Of a DNA stretch of 64,000 nt, positions 21,201-35,200 are shown piece after piece; position 1 is the stretch's first letter, and every line of letters begins with the position of its first letter. Under the pieces are notes generated by a model. It saw nothing but the letters and a program-made list of their open reading frames with translations. It was not told where the DNA came from and searched no databases. Where the stretch lies: contig CM034547.1 in NCBI GenBank assembly GCA_020055645.1, forward strand, positions 37,737,909-37,801,908. The letters run 5' to 3'. Source of the DNA: Tomocerus qinae (lineage: Eukaryota > Arthropoda > Collembola > Entomobryomorpha > Tomoceridae). Made by a program: the position numbers and the translations under genes.

Positions 21201-21928
21201 TGGCTAGTCTAAATGTCCGCCAAAATCATTCTGCATTTAAACCTGTATCTCGAAACGCAGAGCATTTCTTCTCTTGGTTGAACAACAACAATATTTCGAC
21301 AAATGCCCTTGGTGGAAACCCGGCTGCAGCCATTACTACATTACCCGAAGACCTTTCACTAAATTCTGGAGGCACTTCCATTGGCAGCAACCCCAGCCCA
21401 CCATCTCTTTCACATCACCAAAGCGACTTGGTGGATAGCAGTTCGCCCCCTGGTGGACTTATAACCAGTTCAAACGAAGACTCCAACGAGGGTCGCCCGC
21501 TCAGCAGTGAGAAGCGGAGTAAACACAATCATAATAACAATCATAGCAGTCGACTCTTGAGTCCCATTCAAAATGACAGTGACGATGAAAACGTCGACAT
21601 CGAGTCCACGGAGGCAGAAGAGTGTTCTTCAACTTCCTCCGTTTGGATGGTGGGTGCCGGGGATCCCCCACCCCAAAATTCAACATCGTCCCAGAAAATC
21701 TACCATCACTCTAATCGGAAAAGGTCATTTGACAGCGGTGGTGAGGATGATACGGATCGGGAGAGGGATATTGAGGAAGACCCAGCTGTCCACTTTACCT
21801 GCCACTCAAATGGACGTAAGAAAAAACGTCTTTGGGACTGTGACAGGCGGTTACTGGCTTCTGAAGAACATGATGACGAACGGGAAAGTCCCAGAGAGCC
21901 AAGAGCTCTTATCGAGCTGAGTAACTGA
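18267..21928 (+). CDS. fuss: Fussel/SKOR-type SMAD corepressor
   Basis: Three coding exons (18267-18419, 19059-19352, 20336-21928), all in phase 0, give 679 residues. Exon 1 supplies 51 residues ending TAKQNQ. Exon 2 is the Ski/Sno/Dac homology domain (residues 52-149: VGTVMLFGVPIVSL, RRVALGITCIQCTPVQLEIL, RRCGMITRREAERLC). Exon 3 opens with the c-Ski SMAD4-binding domain (LPENFAFDVYHECAWGCRG, AKCIRCSFCQLFFSPNKFIF, NFNSWRRHLKLC) with its Cys/His zinc ligands. The Fussel signature EDVKAMFNGGTRKR follows, then a long Ser/Pro/Asn-rich tail and an acidic stretch. Fussel/SKOR proteins are nuclear transcriptional corepressors linked to BMP/TGF-beta signalling and neuronal identity. The ATG at 18267 is the first after an in-frame stop at 18228. 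A possible donor at 21920 (A|GTAACT) overlaps the stop region, so a longer C-terminal isoform is possible. Confidence 0.92.
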
Positions 21929-24900
21929 ATTTCCGTTGAAAAGTCGACAACAAAAAAGGTAATCTATTTAATGGTCATATTTATAAATACTGTTTGCCTA
22001 AACACATTCTGTGCCTCACTTTATTTTCAAGTTAGTAAATAGTGAAGAACGTATTGGTACTGAAAAGGACTAAAGGTACTTGCATATAATTTCTTGGTAA
22101 GCAGTTAGTGTCCCATTTACACAAAACATCATCGGGACATTTCATTGTACGCAGCTTAATTAACGGAGAAAAGGTCAGGCCTAAATTTTACCTGGAATCG
22201 CTTTTCTTTTCTGGCTTTCATCTCTTTTATTATATCATAAAGTAAGTAGTAGTACCTGTTTTACTTGTTAAATAGAAGACTGGTGTTGCCTACTCATCCG
22301 TTGACTCACTGCCGTGTGCCATATTATGCAACCCATTCTTTGTAAACAGTAGATTAGGTATATTCTATTCACAAACTGAGACAGCCTCTCGTTCCCCCTC
22401 GCCCGACTAGTCTATTTAGAGCTGAGAGTTAATTAGCCGTGCAAATCATAAAGATCACATCGCAAATGTAAGGAAAGTGAACATTTCTATTAAGTCACTG
22501 AATGAACAAGTAACTACGTTGATGAATGATGATTAAAAGGCTATCTCTACCAACTCAGCCTTCTCTACCCACACTATGCATAAAACTTTATGTCACAAGA
22601 TACTTATTTCCTACTACAGTATGGCCAGTTATCAGCAGACATTATACTTTCTCCGCTTTAAAACCATGTAAATTCCTACTACAAAACAAAACTCCCTTTA
22701 AAAAATTTGCCAACTTTCACCAATCTTTTAACCTTTTTTCAGCATTAGAAAGAGAAATTCAATGCATAATAAGTCATACTGTAGTTTCCCATGCTGTGAT
22801 GGTGAAAGTACCCGATGGGTATTATATTATACCCTTATTGTAGTAGGTAAGTTAAGTAAGTGTTTACAAAGACCACTGATATATTATTATGATATCGGTA
22901 ATGAAATAGACCTTCCAATTCTCCATACTCACTGCTATGTATCTACAGGTAAGAAGGGTAACTATTATATTATGCGTCCTTTGTGTAACTAAGATATTAA
23001 GGTTAAATAGAGAAAGCGTACTTTCCAAAATGCTTTCACTTCTATGTTCCTTCATAAACACAGACACGCTTTATTCCTGGACGGATTTGTTCTCTTTACA
23101 TATTGAATCTAAATGACAGAGTGAACAGCAAGGATTCATAAGTAAATAGGCTTTAAAATTTCTTAGCATACAAAGAGACAGTGCCTGTCTGGATTCACAA
23201 ACGTTATGTCGTTGAATGAATATGCAACTCTTAACCTTTAATAACTCAAAACCATTCAAAACTAAACTTCAACTTATTATGATTCCTACTGAGAACTAGA
23301 AATTATTATTTATTGCCGGCTTGGCTCTACTTGGTAGAGCAAAGATGACGAATTCGTCATATGAATCGGCAGTGGTACATAGTACGTAGTTTTATGCTAC
23401 TGTTTGCAATCTCTTCATTTCTGAATGGTGGCAAGTATTATAATTAGTTTCATGCATCTCACAGTGAGCTACAAAATTATAAATCCATGTATTAGATGTA
23501 GATGTTCCAGGTAGGGAAAAATAGGTTAAATAGGTTTGAAAATGAATTATTAACGAATGTGTTCATATCTTTTTCCCTATTTACCGTTCATTCTGAGAGA
23601 CGAGTTATGACATTATCGAGGAACGTAGTGTTTGAAGTAGAAGTAGATATGAACAATGTATTTAATACTCCCTAATGATGACATAGATAGTAAAGTATAG
23701 ACGTTTTTGTTGCCTATTGACGAAATATATAAATTATGATCCAAAACTGAAAAGGCAGTCAGAGTCATCAGAGAGTTGAATGTCTGTATAGAAGCTGAAT
23801 GGGATATCAGCAAAGGAAAGCGAGCATTGATTCTGGATTCTCGTTTGGCATCGGTCACAGAAAATTATCCATGATGACATTTAAGGAGGGCGAACTGAAC
23901 CAAGGTTTACTGTCATTATACGACAAGGACTAGACTATGAATGGAGATATTATATGCAGCTATTTATGTAGGCATTCATGTTACTTACATCAAACCATCT
24001 GTGAAAGATACTAATTCACAATGAAACACATAAACATGAATCTAGAGCCATAGTATTGACTGTTTCAATGTTTAGAACTAATTTGAAGTTGCAGAAGTAC
24101 TAAATGGTAAAAACATAGGTACCTACTTTAGCTATTCTATCCTGTAAGGTAGACTGAATATGAATAAAATGGCATAAAAAAGACTGAACATTAATAATGC
24201 GCAGATACAGCAGATATTCTCATAATGTTTAAAGCAGTCGACATAACGCTGTCTATACACTTAGTACTTAGTATGTGCAAGGTAATGTAGAAATATTATT
24301 ATTTTTAGGCAAACTTGTAAAATAAAGTTGATATGCATATGGAGTATTAAAGTTGACTTGCTCACTTGAATCCCGTATTCAGTAGTGAGGTAATTTAATC
24401 ATATTAAAAGGTTACGTAGTGGTCCTCCCTCCTCTACCACTCAAATAACATTTGATTAAACGTCCATTCAGACTCACAGAGCGAAACGAGTCATAAATCA
24501 AGAGTCGACGAACGAAGGAGCTCCACTCTATTCAACTCTAGGCTCAAGTTTACATTTAAATCTAAATTATTCTCTACCGACAAAATATCTCGACGTATGT
24601 AGATATCCTTTTGTACAGAAGGTTGGCGATATGAAATTGTGTTAGGTACTTAATACTTGTTCTATTTTCAATGTAGTATATACCTGTCTAAGTTCTTATG
24701 TTTTAAAAATCTACTTCAAAGATTGATTCTACGAAATGTTGAATTGCAAAATGAATACGAATTACGTTCTTATCTTTATTAATATATTATTGGAGCATTC
24801 TCCACAGACAAAATCTAGTTCCAACAATTCAGCTCCTTGCTTAAAAATCCTGACGCTACAGTATTAATGGAAATACCTTATGTGTATGTGCTTATTCTGG

Positions 24901-27900
24901 TGAGCGAAGGTACTATATTGGCAAAAAAACTTTGAGACTCTTGGAAAACAGTTTTGTATATTTTCTACTACCTAAGTAAATGAAGAGCTTTTATTTGATT
25001 CAGCTACAACTGTCTTTGAAGAGCTTTGATTTTTGTATACTTCAATATTAACTATGCATGATGTCCAAGTTCCATAACTAAGTAATGTCACAGAATGTTT
25101 ACTTTTGACATTTTAAACCTTCGTGCAATCTGCAACAGATCTTTCTGTTTTCAGATTCGAGCTGGAATAAATAATTACGTGATGGCATAAACAGGTATAT
25201 TGGTAGACAGTTAATGTAGTAGATAATGTTAATACTGTTTATTGAAAGGAGTGGGAAAAATTGTCTAGATTATTTTTCACATGATTTTCAGAGGGAATAA
25301 TGGAAGTAGCAGTCAATAGTAAGGATAAATAGTGTGCAGGAAGCAATGAATTTTCCAAGTCCAATTAATTTATCCGTGAATAATTTAATTACATAAAGAG
25401 GCAAGTTAACGGATAGATTAAAAAAGTCAATCAATCATGTTTGTGTGTGCTGTTCACTTGCTAGCTATTAATTTAATGAATAAACATACATTGGGCAGAA
25501 AATGACATTAAATACCCATGTATGATACATTATTATAATATCTATAGAGTATATACTACAAGACACAATTACATAGAAGTGACACAAAGTGTAGAGGACA
25601 AATATATGTGCCATTTGTCGTAAATGAAATGGAATGGACATCATTTACTCACCTGTCTCATTAGGGATTCATGAAGGAAGCAACAACAAAACGAGTAGTC
25701 TACCAAATTACTTACAATTGATTTCTCCACATGGCAGTGTCCCTTTTTGTTGTCAATTCATTAGTTAAGCAACACTTGGCCGAGTGAACTCTATAATTGA
25801 CTAAACTATTGTGTGTGACTCTGCCTGACTTAACCGGACCACCTACTTATGTACCTACTACCTAACATATTACATAAGGAAAGCGGAGGCAGTTACTCAA
25901 TTTCACTTGCCATATAATTTTAGTTGTACTGTCTAGTATTAGGAATAGTATACGCGTGGTAATTGTATTGTCTCCATCCTATTTATGTACGGAGTACAAT
26001 GCAGAGTTACACCGTATGTTATCTGTAGTAGTAGAGATATATCTGCAAACTTATGGAGCGAGTCGACTCGATTCTGTTCAACTAACGATAAACTGACTGA
26101 ACTCGCATCACACCCAACCAAATAAATCGTTGAGCCGTGTCAAAAGAGCATTTCAGCCACGCTTTGTTGTCCTCTGTTATTTTTATTACTTGACAGTCCA
26201 GTTGGCTTTAATGTCCAGTTGAGTTTCTCTCGATGTTAACTAACCTAATACCTACACAGGGAATCCATTCTACACCAACATAATAAGTCTAGGCAGTCGT
26301 ACAAATAAATTGGCAAAATACAGTTAACATTCTTGATATTTACAGACTAAAACCACGGTCCAGCCACGAGGCAATGCTCTAAAATGTAGCAAACTCCTCC
26401 TAGACTGTATCAGGTAGACAGAGGATTATAATATACATTCACATGTTCAAGTATGTACCAATTCATTTTCCATTCAAGAAATTAATTCCATTTAGCCAAT
26501 GTCACCCATTTGTCAATAGATATTTCGGGTCACGCTCTCATATTTAGTAAAGTCGTATCATATTTTTTTTAGATTTGTTGATGTTGAATCGACTTTTCCT
26601 ATCTTTTCAACCTGAATATAGAATTTACGCGTTATACGCGTACCATACTCATTTATCATAGTGTAGAGTTCAGTAGAACTGAAGTAGATCCCTAAAAATA
26701 GAAAGCTGGCCACTTGGTCAATTGTCTAGCTATAGTACAGTATATTCAAGAAAGTACATTCTTTGCAAAAGCAAAATGAACAGTCTGAGGATATCAATAA
26801 TCGGGAAATTAATTTTATTTGCTAGCTTTTCACTTGTTAATTGCTTTCAACCTATAAAAATATTTGCTGGCATACGCTATGTTCTATTGCGTAGTAAATA
26901 ATGCATTACTCATTTACACGCTAAAGATTACATGAATGAATGTACATACAATAAAACTTGTAAACATAAGGGTGGTATAGTCATCAATTGACAAAAGCTT
27001 TGATTCACTGCAATCGACGCAATTCAATGCAATTGACTGCAATCATTTATATTAATGTGGGTTATCAAGTGCACGATTATGTAATAGGTACGTAAGGGTA
27101 GCAAATACATAGTAATATTTTATAGTTAATATACGATAAGGGTGTTTGAAATTTAACCCTGTTGTATCTGATCTGATATTTGGTTTTGGGTGTATTGCTT
27201 TCTAAAAAGTCAAGCTTACATGAGCATTGGGTTAACTGGGCCAAAAAAGGTCCAATTTCAATGTTCATATGTTCTCGTTATTAAGACTAGATGTTTTATA
27301 TTATATTATAAACTGCCTCTAGGTACTTTTAGAAGCCTACATGTCATAAATAAGTAGGTGCCCGATGGTATTAAAATAAGGGCAGAGTGGAGACAGGCAG
27401 ACAAACATTGGAGACATGATCTAGTATTGAGTTTGTGGGGTATTGTATGTTGAATGTGGAATGAAGATGCGATTTGGGTCTGTAAGGGTTCGTTCGATTT
27501 GTTGGGGTAGACTTGCTTTACTTTACGGCATGATAATTAATGTAGAAGTCAATTCAGTCTGAACACCATGCCAAGGGACTAAGCATACACTTACTTAGCA
27601 TTCCCTTGAGACATTTTTGACATTTGTCATTACAGCAGTATTTTTTTCAACGGCTGGGTTTTCATTGACACTAATGTCGTAATCAACTCATCGAATTAAA
27701 TATTTCTCTATTCTCCACTCTGAATATCATGTTACCCCATTCTCCTCACTTAACGTCCTTTTCCTGAATCGTCTCCTGTCTGGCTGATCCTTTTCCTCTG
27801 TTGATATACTGAGACTAGACTGCTGACTGATACATATAAGTAACTAATTCTTTTTCCCTATCATACAAACAACACACAATAAACTGTCCTACTATTTACT

Positions 27901-29400
27901 ATAGAAGAGTATTCTGTAGATAAGGTGGAAGTTTAATAGTAGTATAGTCTACCTTTGCTTAAAAGTATACTGGTGGGACATTCATTATGCTATGTCTACT
28001 GTGCAAAGGTATTATTTGTATTATACGAACAGCAGAAAATCCGTTGCATTTGGATGAAAAGAAGTATTAAACTAATTCTTGATTAAAATTCGACTAGTCG
28101 AGTGTCTCTCTATAGTTTCGTATATACAGTTGGTACTATATGTGACATTATTGAGGGATGAGCTCTGTCTCGGCTGGATAGCCAGTTTATATAGATTAGT
28201 TCACTTTAGTCAATCGCAATCCCATTCCATTCTAAAATTAATTCATCATATTTAACGCTTTAGTATCTAATCCCAATCTATCTCTGTCTCTTACATCCTC
28301 TCTCTTTATTGTTCGCCCTACAATGGCTACAAGTTGCTTAATTTAGTCACTTGAGTATTTAATCTGGAGAGCTCTGTCTACTTCCATGACTATGTTCACA
28401 GAGTATTAACATGCACTACTACTGTATCACTAGTATTAGCAAACGATTCGTTGTCGGCCTTGGAGATCTACTTGTCAAGATCTGTGAGTTAACATAAGCT
28501 AAGTGGAAGTGATTATATGCAGCCAACTCTGAAATAAGTTTCTGATTGACAGTAACAAGATACTACTTAACCGAAACTCGACTTAGAATAAGCTTTGTTT
28601 GTAATTTGCACTAACTATTTTGTGCTAGCATGAGTGTAGGTATTACTGCTACTTGGTGGTATCGTATTACTGTACTAAACATTTGTAACAGAATAGACTG
28701 CGAGTTAAGTACATTCAAGTCACACGACGGAATTGGAGCAAAACGTTCAAAATCTATTACGGGAGACAAATTATCATTTCATCTTTTTCTCCCTTCTCAC
28801 TTTCCAACTCTAGATTCATTTACTGATTGATTTGCTCTTAAATAATAATGAAACATTGCACATCAAAAAGAAATTTTTAACCACGCAGGTATTTGTATTT
28901 AAAATCAGAAACAGTATAACTAAAAATGTTACTATTCTGGGGTTAACTGTTAAAACCTCGTTATTTGAGCTTATGTAACAGATTTTTCCATTCATTTCTT
29001 ACGTTTATGACCACCTATTACTATTACAACTGGAAATAATCGTGATTATATTGTGGAAATACATGGTCTAAAAGTCTATCGCTGATTCTTACAGTTCAAA
29101 AACATAGAGACAATGAGACAACAACTCGTGGGTAGAAATTAAGTACCTGAATGTGCAATAATAATCAATTTCGGTTACAATTCTGATAAAAGTTTAACTA
29201 GGTTAGTAATAAGTACTAACAGTAGTATAGAAGTATAGACAGTAAGTAGTGTAGCTTATAGTACTGTACTGTAAATGTAGACACGTAGATTATGTTTTGT
29301 TACATTTGTAGCCATAATATTTATGGTATCAGCATGGTATAAGTAGGAGTGTATGGACAGGTTATATTATTATAACATAGAAATGTTAACAAGGTTTGTA
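21929..29400. other. Long noncoding stretch downstream of fuss
   Basis: No open frame with coding character or convincing splice-framed exon was seen over about 7.5 kb. Composition is AT-rich with no long tandem arrays. It begins with the probable fuss 3' UTR; no clear AATAAA close to the stop was assigned. A small tRNA-like fold at 23315-23370 is reported as a finding. Confidence 0.4.
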
Positions 29401-29935
29401 TTTTTGGGTGTTGGATAGTGGAGAGAGAGAAAGAAGTGAGTTTAGTGGAATGTTTTGTCTTTGTTAAGTTAATGCGTCATTTAAGGGAGCCGCTGCTCAT
29501 TGAATGTTAAAGGATTTAGGGAGACAATGGCCGTGTGACAAAGAAAAGTTTGTTTGAAAGACAAGACATGACATGACATGGCATGACAGGGGAGAATGGA
29601 GGAGGGCAACGGAGCAGAGCAGAGTGTAATCAATTTAGTTGTTCCCATTGTTCTCAGATTGACTTCTCCTCCAGTTCCTCGAAGAAAGACTGCAGCACTG
29701 AGAGAGTCAAGGAAAGAAAACACCCGGGAGAGAGACACAGAGCAAAGAAAAGAAAGAGAAAAGCTTTCGGATTCCACTTCACGGCTCTCTCATGTGAATT
29801 AAGAATTCTGGGGAAGAAACGCTTTGATTATCTGCGGTCGCCTCCGACTAATCGAAATCTTCTCTCTCTCCAGTGTAGTCAAGAAAGCAAAACAACCAAA
29901 TCACTCGAGTAATTTAACTACACGATACGACAATA
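29401..29935 (+). other. Purine-rich, exon-like island of unknown nature
   Basis: This island stands out from the surrounding AT-rich DNA by its purine-rich, higher-GC composition. Two plus-strand frames are open at once: 29596-29802 with a strongly charged tail (RRKTAALRESRKENTRERD), and 29583-29912. A good acceptor (cccattgttctcag) ends near 29658, and a CT-rich stretch ending in cag lies near 29873. It could be an exon of an unrecognised gene, an untranslated leader exon, or chance. Confidence 0.25.
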
Positions 29936-32210
29936 ATTACAAACTTCCTTTATTCCCATTAAATTACATCTACCTCCTACAATTACAAATACAAAACATT
30001 TAATCCTTCTCCTCCTTTTTATTTTAAACCTTCAATTTCCCATGACACAATTTCCTTACAAACATTTATTCTACCTAACCATATAATACCCATACATGGG
30101 TTAAATCTTACCATCCATGTCTCAGAACTCTTACGCTACAGCATTTTTAGACTTGACTTTCTTTTTGGATTGTTTTTTTGGCAATCTGCATTGATTGCTC
30201 AGATTCAGATCTACATTGATTTTAATAGCAAGCTAGGAAATGAGGAAATGTTGTACTAAGTAATATCAGAACCGAAGATGTCGTTTTTATTTAATTAGTA
30301 GCTTTCACCATTCTACTCTTGGTCACCTGGTTAGATACTCGTTGGTGATCGATTCGTCATGTATAATCAAGCGAAACTGGTATAGGTACATGTGAATCTT
30401 CTCTTCAAGCAAATTACGTAAATACATAATAACACATGTCCCATTGTGTTTCTGTGTGCACTGTCCAAGCAATTTAATCCAATTTGCAAATTAATCACAT
30501 AAATGGAATGGATTACATTAAATAAATACCTACCACAATAGACTCTGAGTCAGGACACAAACAAAACGAGATGACATTTATCTGAAGTCGGTCCGATGAC
30601 CACTTCTATCAAAATAGCAATCCTGTTTCTACTACCACATTTCAAATGTATTTGATAACTTTTACAAGCCTTATACCTAAATCCTTGCTTTAAGCTCACA
30701 AATATCTGAATATCGAACTAGAATTTACTTGATGGTTTGCTGTAGTTTTATTATTATGGAAGTCTGTGTTAGACATTACATTAAATGGTTTTGTGGTATA
30801 AATGTATGAATTCCTATGAATTCAAGCACAAATTTAGAGAAGCTGGGAAAGAAAGACATAATATAAGTACATATATAATTATATGACCAATACTTTCACT
30901 GCTTTCTCCTCGTTATTGTTATAATGGGTAAATGTTAAATGTGGTATATGTAGACCCTTAGCACATACCTAGAAATCCAAAGTGAATTAGTAATTGTATA
31001 ATGGTTTCGTCCGTCTGTGTTTCAAGCGCATTTGAAGTGAAAACAAAATCTGATTAAAATAGCAGCTTTTGTTTCATTTGATTTAGCAGACACAGACAGT
31101 ACTACTACAATGTTTGCAACCCTTTTGAGATGTTGCTCTTAAAGAATTTCTGTTGCAAGCACAAAGGATTTGTACTGGACACGGAGACCCAGTACTTATG
31201 GTGATGTAATGAAATGTGCTATTCTATTGTAACCGAATGATCCTATGTTTGGTTATTCATATTTATATTTAAGTAAATGAACATGGTACTATACTGAGTA
31301 TGGAGGGGACGAGTCTTGTTCATAGCCATTATGAATTAGGAATGAAAATCATAAACGTAACAAAACAGAAGAGATGGATGATCAGCCTCATGAATTTCTA
31401 ATGCTGGCAGTACAATAACTACATACTTTTCATTAGAACTTTAATCCAGCAAAGCATTTTGTAAGCTTTAATGCTTTACAGTTTTGTTGCTCGGAATTAG
31501 TGCAAAGCCTGAGGCATTTGAAGAATTAATATAGATACAATAGAGTATAAAGCATCTGTATTAACATTGGCAGCATGAAAGCAAGTGTAATTCATATCTG
31601 TTCCTTGGTTTTCCTGTAAAATACATATGATTATGTCTGCTTTGTATTTAAGTACGTATACTAACATGGAAAATGTGTCGGGTATGAATTTTGCTGATTA
31701 CAATTCATCGCTCGTTATTATTATCTCATCAAAATGTGTATCAAATGTATATGAAGTACGTATGCTTACATTTATGCTAAAGTACCAATATGTAACAATA
31801 TATAATTAGTGAAACACTCAATATAATAGTGCCCTTTCATACTTACAAGTTTTGTCAGACAATAACATCCCACACACAATCCCAATACTGTCAGAAGTGG
31901 ATCGACTCATTTAAATATTCACATTTTATTTATGCTGGGAGTAGGCAGGAGGTTTACCTTGGAGCGAAGCTTGTAGCTTTGATATTTACTTAGGTGAACA
32001 TATAAAATTGACAATAGAATTGATATTATGTAATGATATTAGTAACCAAATGGATATTATGATCCGTCCTTTCCAATTACTCTGAAATGACAAAGGAATT
32101 CGAATAAATAAATAGTAGTTGAAAGGCGGAATTAGAGTTGTGTGTACAAGAGTCATTTCTCTTGTGTGTACAAAAGATTAAACCCTTTGTTTCGTTTTGT
32201 TTAATTTCAG

Positions 32211-32296
32211 AGCGGGGCAAGGAGAGGAAACAAAGAGAGCAGGAGCTGTCTAAAAAGAGTAGGCACTCCAATCCAACAGAGATGACACAGAAATAG
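32211..32296 (+). CDS. Candidate small C-terminal exon (possibly fuss isoform)
   Basis: A long pyrimidine tract and strong acceptor (gttttgtttaatttcag) is followed by an open frame reading, after two bases of a split codon, RGKERKQREQELSKKSRHSN and then PTEMTQK and TAG at 32294-32296. The charged, coiled-coil-like composition and acceptor phase 1 match the phase-1 alternative donor at 21920 of fuss, which would make a codon AAG at the join. Linking it to fuss needs a 10-kb intron and is speculative. Confidence 0.25.
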
Positions 32297-35200
32297 GGTT
32301 CTACCATCACTACTCAACTATCCAATACTTCTACTATTTCAATCTTTACTACATGCCTATTTTGATGAATACTCCACGGCTACCAATTATTGACTTTGGA
32401 AATAAGCTACCTGTTTAATTTAATTTGATGTTGGTAAAAACAATTAATTTGTCTATAGGTTAGTAAAGGTAGTGAGTATTCCTTACATTACGTTACATCA
32501 TTGACATAAATTGTCTACGTGCTAATTTTGTAGTATACTGACTAACTCGTTATGCTTTATTACTCATTATATTAGTTTGCTGAAGAATAGTTGTATTAGT
32601 GATATCATTTTCTCTAAGCATTTTTAAATTGAATTTAAATAGAGTCAGTTAAACAAACACTTATTGAATACACTACGGACACCAACAAACTCTTACTCTA
32701 CCCACACAGAACGAGGTAATTCTCGTAGTAGTCAACGTACAAAGCGGAATGGAAAGGAAGAGTTCCAATCCTTTTCTCCGTTCCTCATCTCCAGTGCAAT
32801 ACAATTCCAGTCAAACTAATCCACTCTATAATGTACTTATAAACTATGTACTCAAGTGTATGTACTTTAGGCAGATAGAAATTGTAAATACCTACATTTA
32901 CATAGGGGACTTACAATAAACAAGTTTCTTGTCACATATTTTACTAATGCATTATTGTAGCGCTATTCTGTTGTTAAGCTTTAGTTTAAGATTTCGCATA
33001 GTACACATATTATAACTATTTATTTAGCAGGGTACGGTTGCATCCATCCTAACGTAGTATTCCCGAATTTAATCCTGTTGTTATGTTTTTTGTTATTGTA
33101 GCTAAAATAGCCAAAGCTCTGTTTTGGGCAGTAAATAGTAATATTACTTGGGTAAAAAATATGGCTGTTGTGTAATATAAAGTGTAATAGTACCTATGAT
33201 AGTGTAAATTGTTATTGACATTATAAAATGTATATAAATACCGTATAATATGTAATAATTCGTGTGTATCTATCATACAGGTTACAAGCATCGGAAATAA
33301 GTATGCACAATGTGCTGTAGTATTGCACAATATTGCTATCTGAGTAGAATTGTCAAATTTCGAATATCTGTAAATACATATTTAAATGAATGCATATAGA
33401 ATAAAAGAATAATTGAATTGATGTTGGTTATGAAACCAGTGGATATTTCGTCATGATTTATGTCTGATACTACGAGTTGCGTAAAACCATTGCTTTCTAA
33501 TGACAGACAAACCGACCGAAGCTACTAAGATTATTTACAACGAAACTAGAGTAAGGGATGCGAATTAACGTGTCTGCATTTAGAGGTTGGCATGATTATT
33601 GAAAAAATGACATAAAAAACTGCAAAAATGATAGGACTCCATCCAACAACATTAGCATGATTTAGTATACCAAAAATCTAAAGACCTTGCCAATAATTTC
33701 ATGCTAAGTCAACAAGGCTAACATACTACCGAAGCCGTTGGACCAAAAAACATACACATCTGCTACAAACAAAAAATGACAGTTTGGGAAAATAATGCTA
33801 AGCATTGCAAATTACGACGAGCCGTACTTGAATAAGCATTGTCATTACTGCACTGGCATTTGGATGATGTATGAGAATTTGAATATATCTTCGATTAGAA
33901 GCATGTCCAGATTTTTTGGTAATTTTGGTTTCTTGCTAGCTGAGGTTGTGAGGGAGGAATAGCTACTGGGACTGTATGGCAGGGGTTTTCCCTGATAGCG
34001 TGACTTAAAGTGTGGTGATTGTAGTGGAGAGGAAGTGTGGTGTAAAAAGGATGAACGTCCAATAGTGTAGTCCAATCCGATGTATACCAACAAAATACCA
34101 ACACCGAGGTTACGGAGACGAAGGTATCTGGCATATAGTAGTAAGTAGCACTAGGAACACCGGTTTTACTACTACTTACACAGAGCATCATTTCGTTATT
34201 GTTGAGATTGAGTAATCCTTTCTGGTTGAATGTGCGTTTAATTTCGTTGGCGTAATGGGAAACGCAGAGGCTCGCAAAATCGGATCCTCTTTGTCGTTGC
34301 TTTACTTTTCTGAAGTAAGTATAGTTTACATGTAGGGGAAGGCAACCTTCTTCAAAGCATAATGGGAAAGGTAGAGGCAAGTCTGAGAGAGCACTTCTCT
34401 CCAATAGATATAAGTTCTCCTTATACACTGTTGTTACAATACAAGTTGTAGCAGTAGTTTGGGCTTTGGGTTAAGTTAAAGTTAAGTCTCAATAATCTTC
34501 TCATACATACACACAGGCAACGGTAAGTAGTGTCGTCGCAGAGTAGTAGTAAAAAAGTAATAATAGTAACATAGGATATTGATATCTAATCCGTAGTCTG
34601 TAGGTATTTTCATTTCACTTATTAAGATCACATTCGCTCTGGTTGTGATTGTGAGTCGAACGATAATTTGGTCATGGGAAAATCTCCGTGGACTGATTGA
34701 TCCGATACTCTATTTGAACATTTTTACACAAATACTGACATCGTTTATATCTCTATGCCTAGCATACTAATACTACATATTATATTCATTACTACCAGCC
34801 GTTTACGCAACCCAAAATTCCCATTCAATGAACCAAAATTCTAAAAGTTTTTTTCTCACAAGATTATTAATGATGATATCTATGGCTGAAATTCTCCGTT
34901 TGTATAAATATAAATGTACCAAAGCAGCCATGCAGGAAGTGATAATAGCCGTAAAATCCTCATTTTCTGCATGGCCATTATTATACATTTTAAGTAATAG
35001 TTAGCTTTCGGGGGAGTAAAAACCGAAGAATTCTTTATCGATTAGGAATGTACTAATATATAATTAATTTTTTTTGCAAATTATACATTGTTGAATTATT
35101 TTTTGGGGTCTTCTGTGTTGGAATCTCATACACTCGCTTTACTTACCATTATGCATACAATAAAATGGTATGAGTTCGAAAGCATCGTGGTTCAAATATT

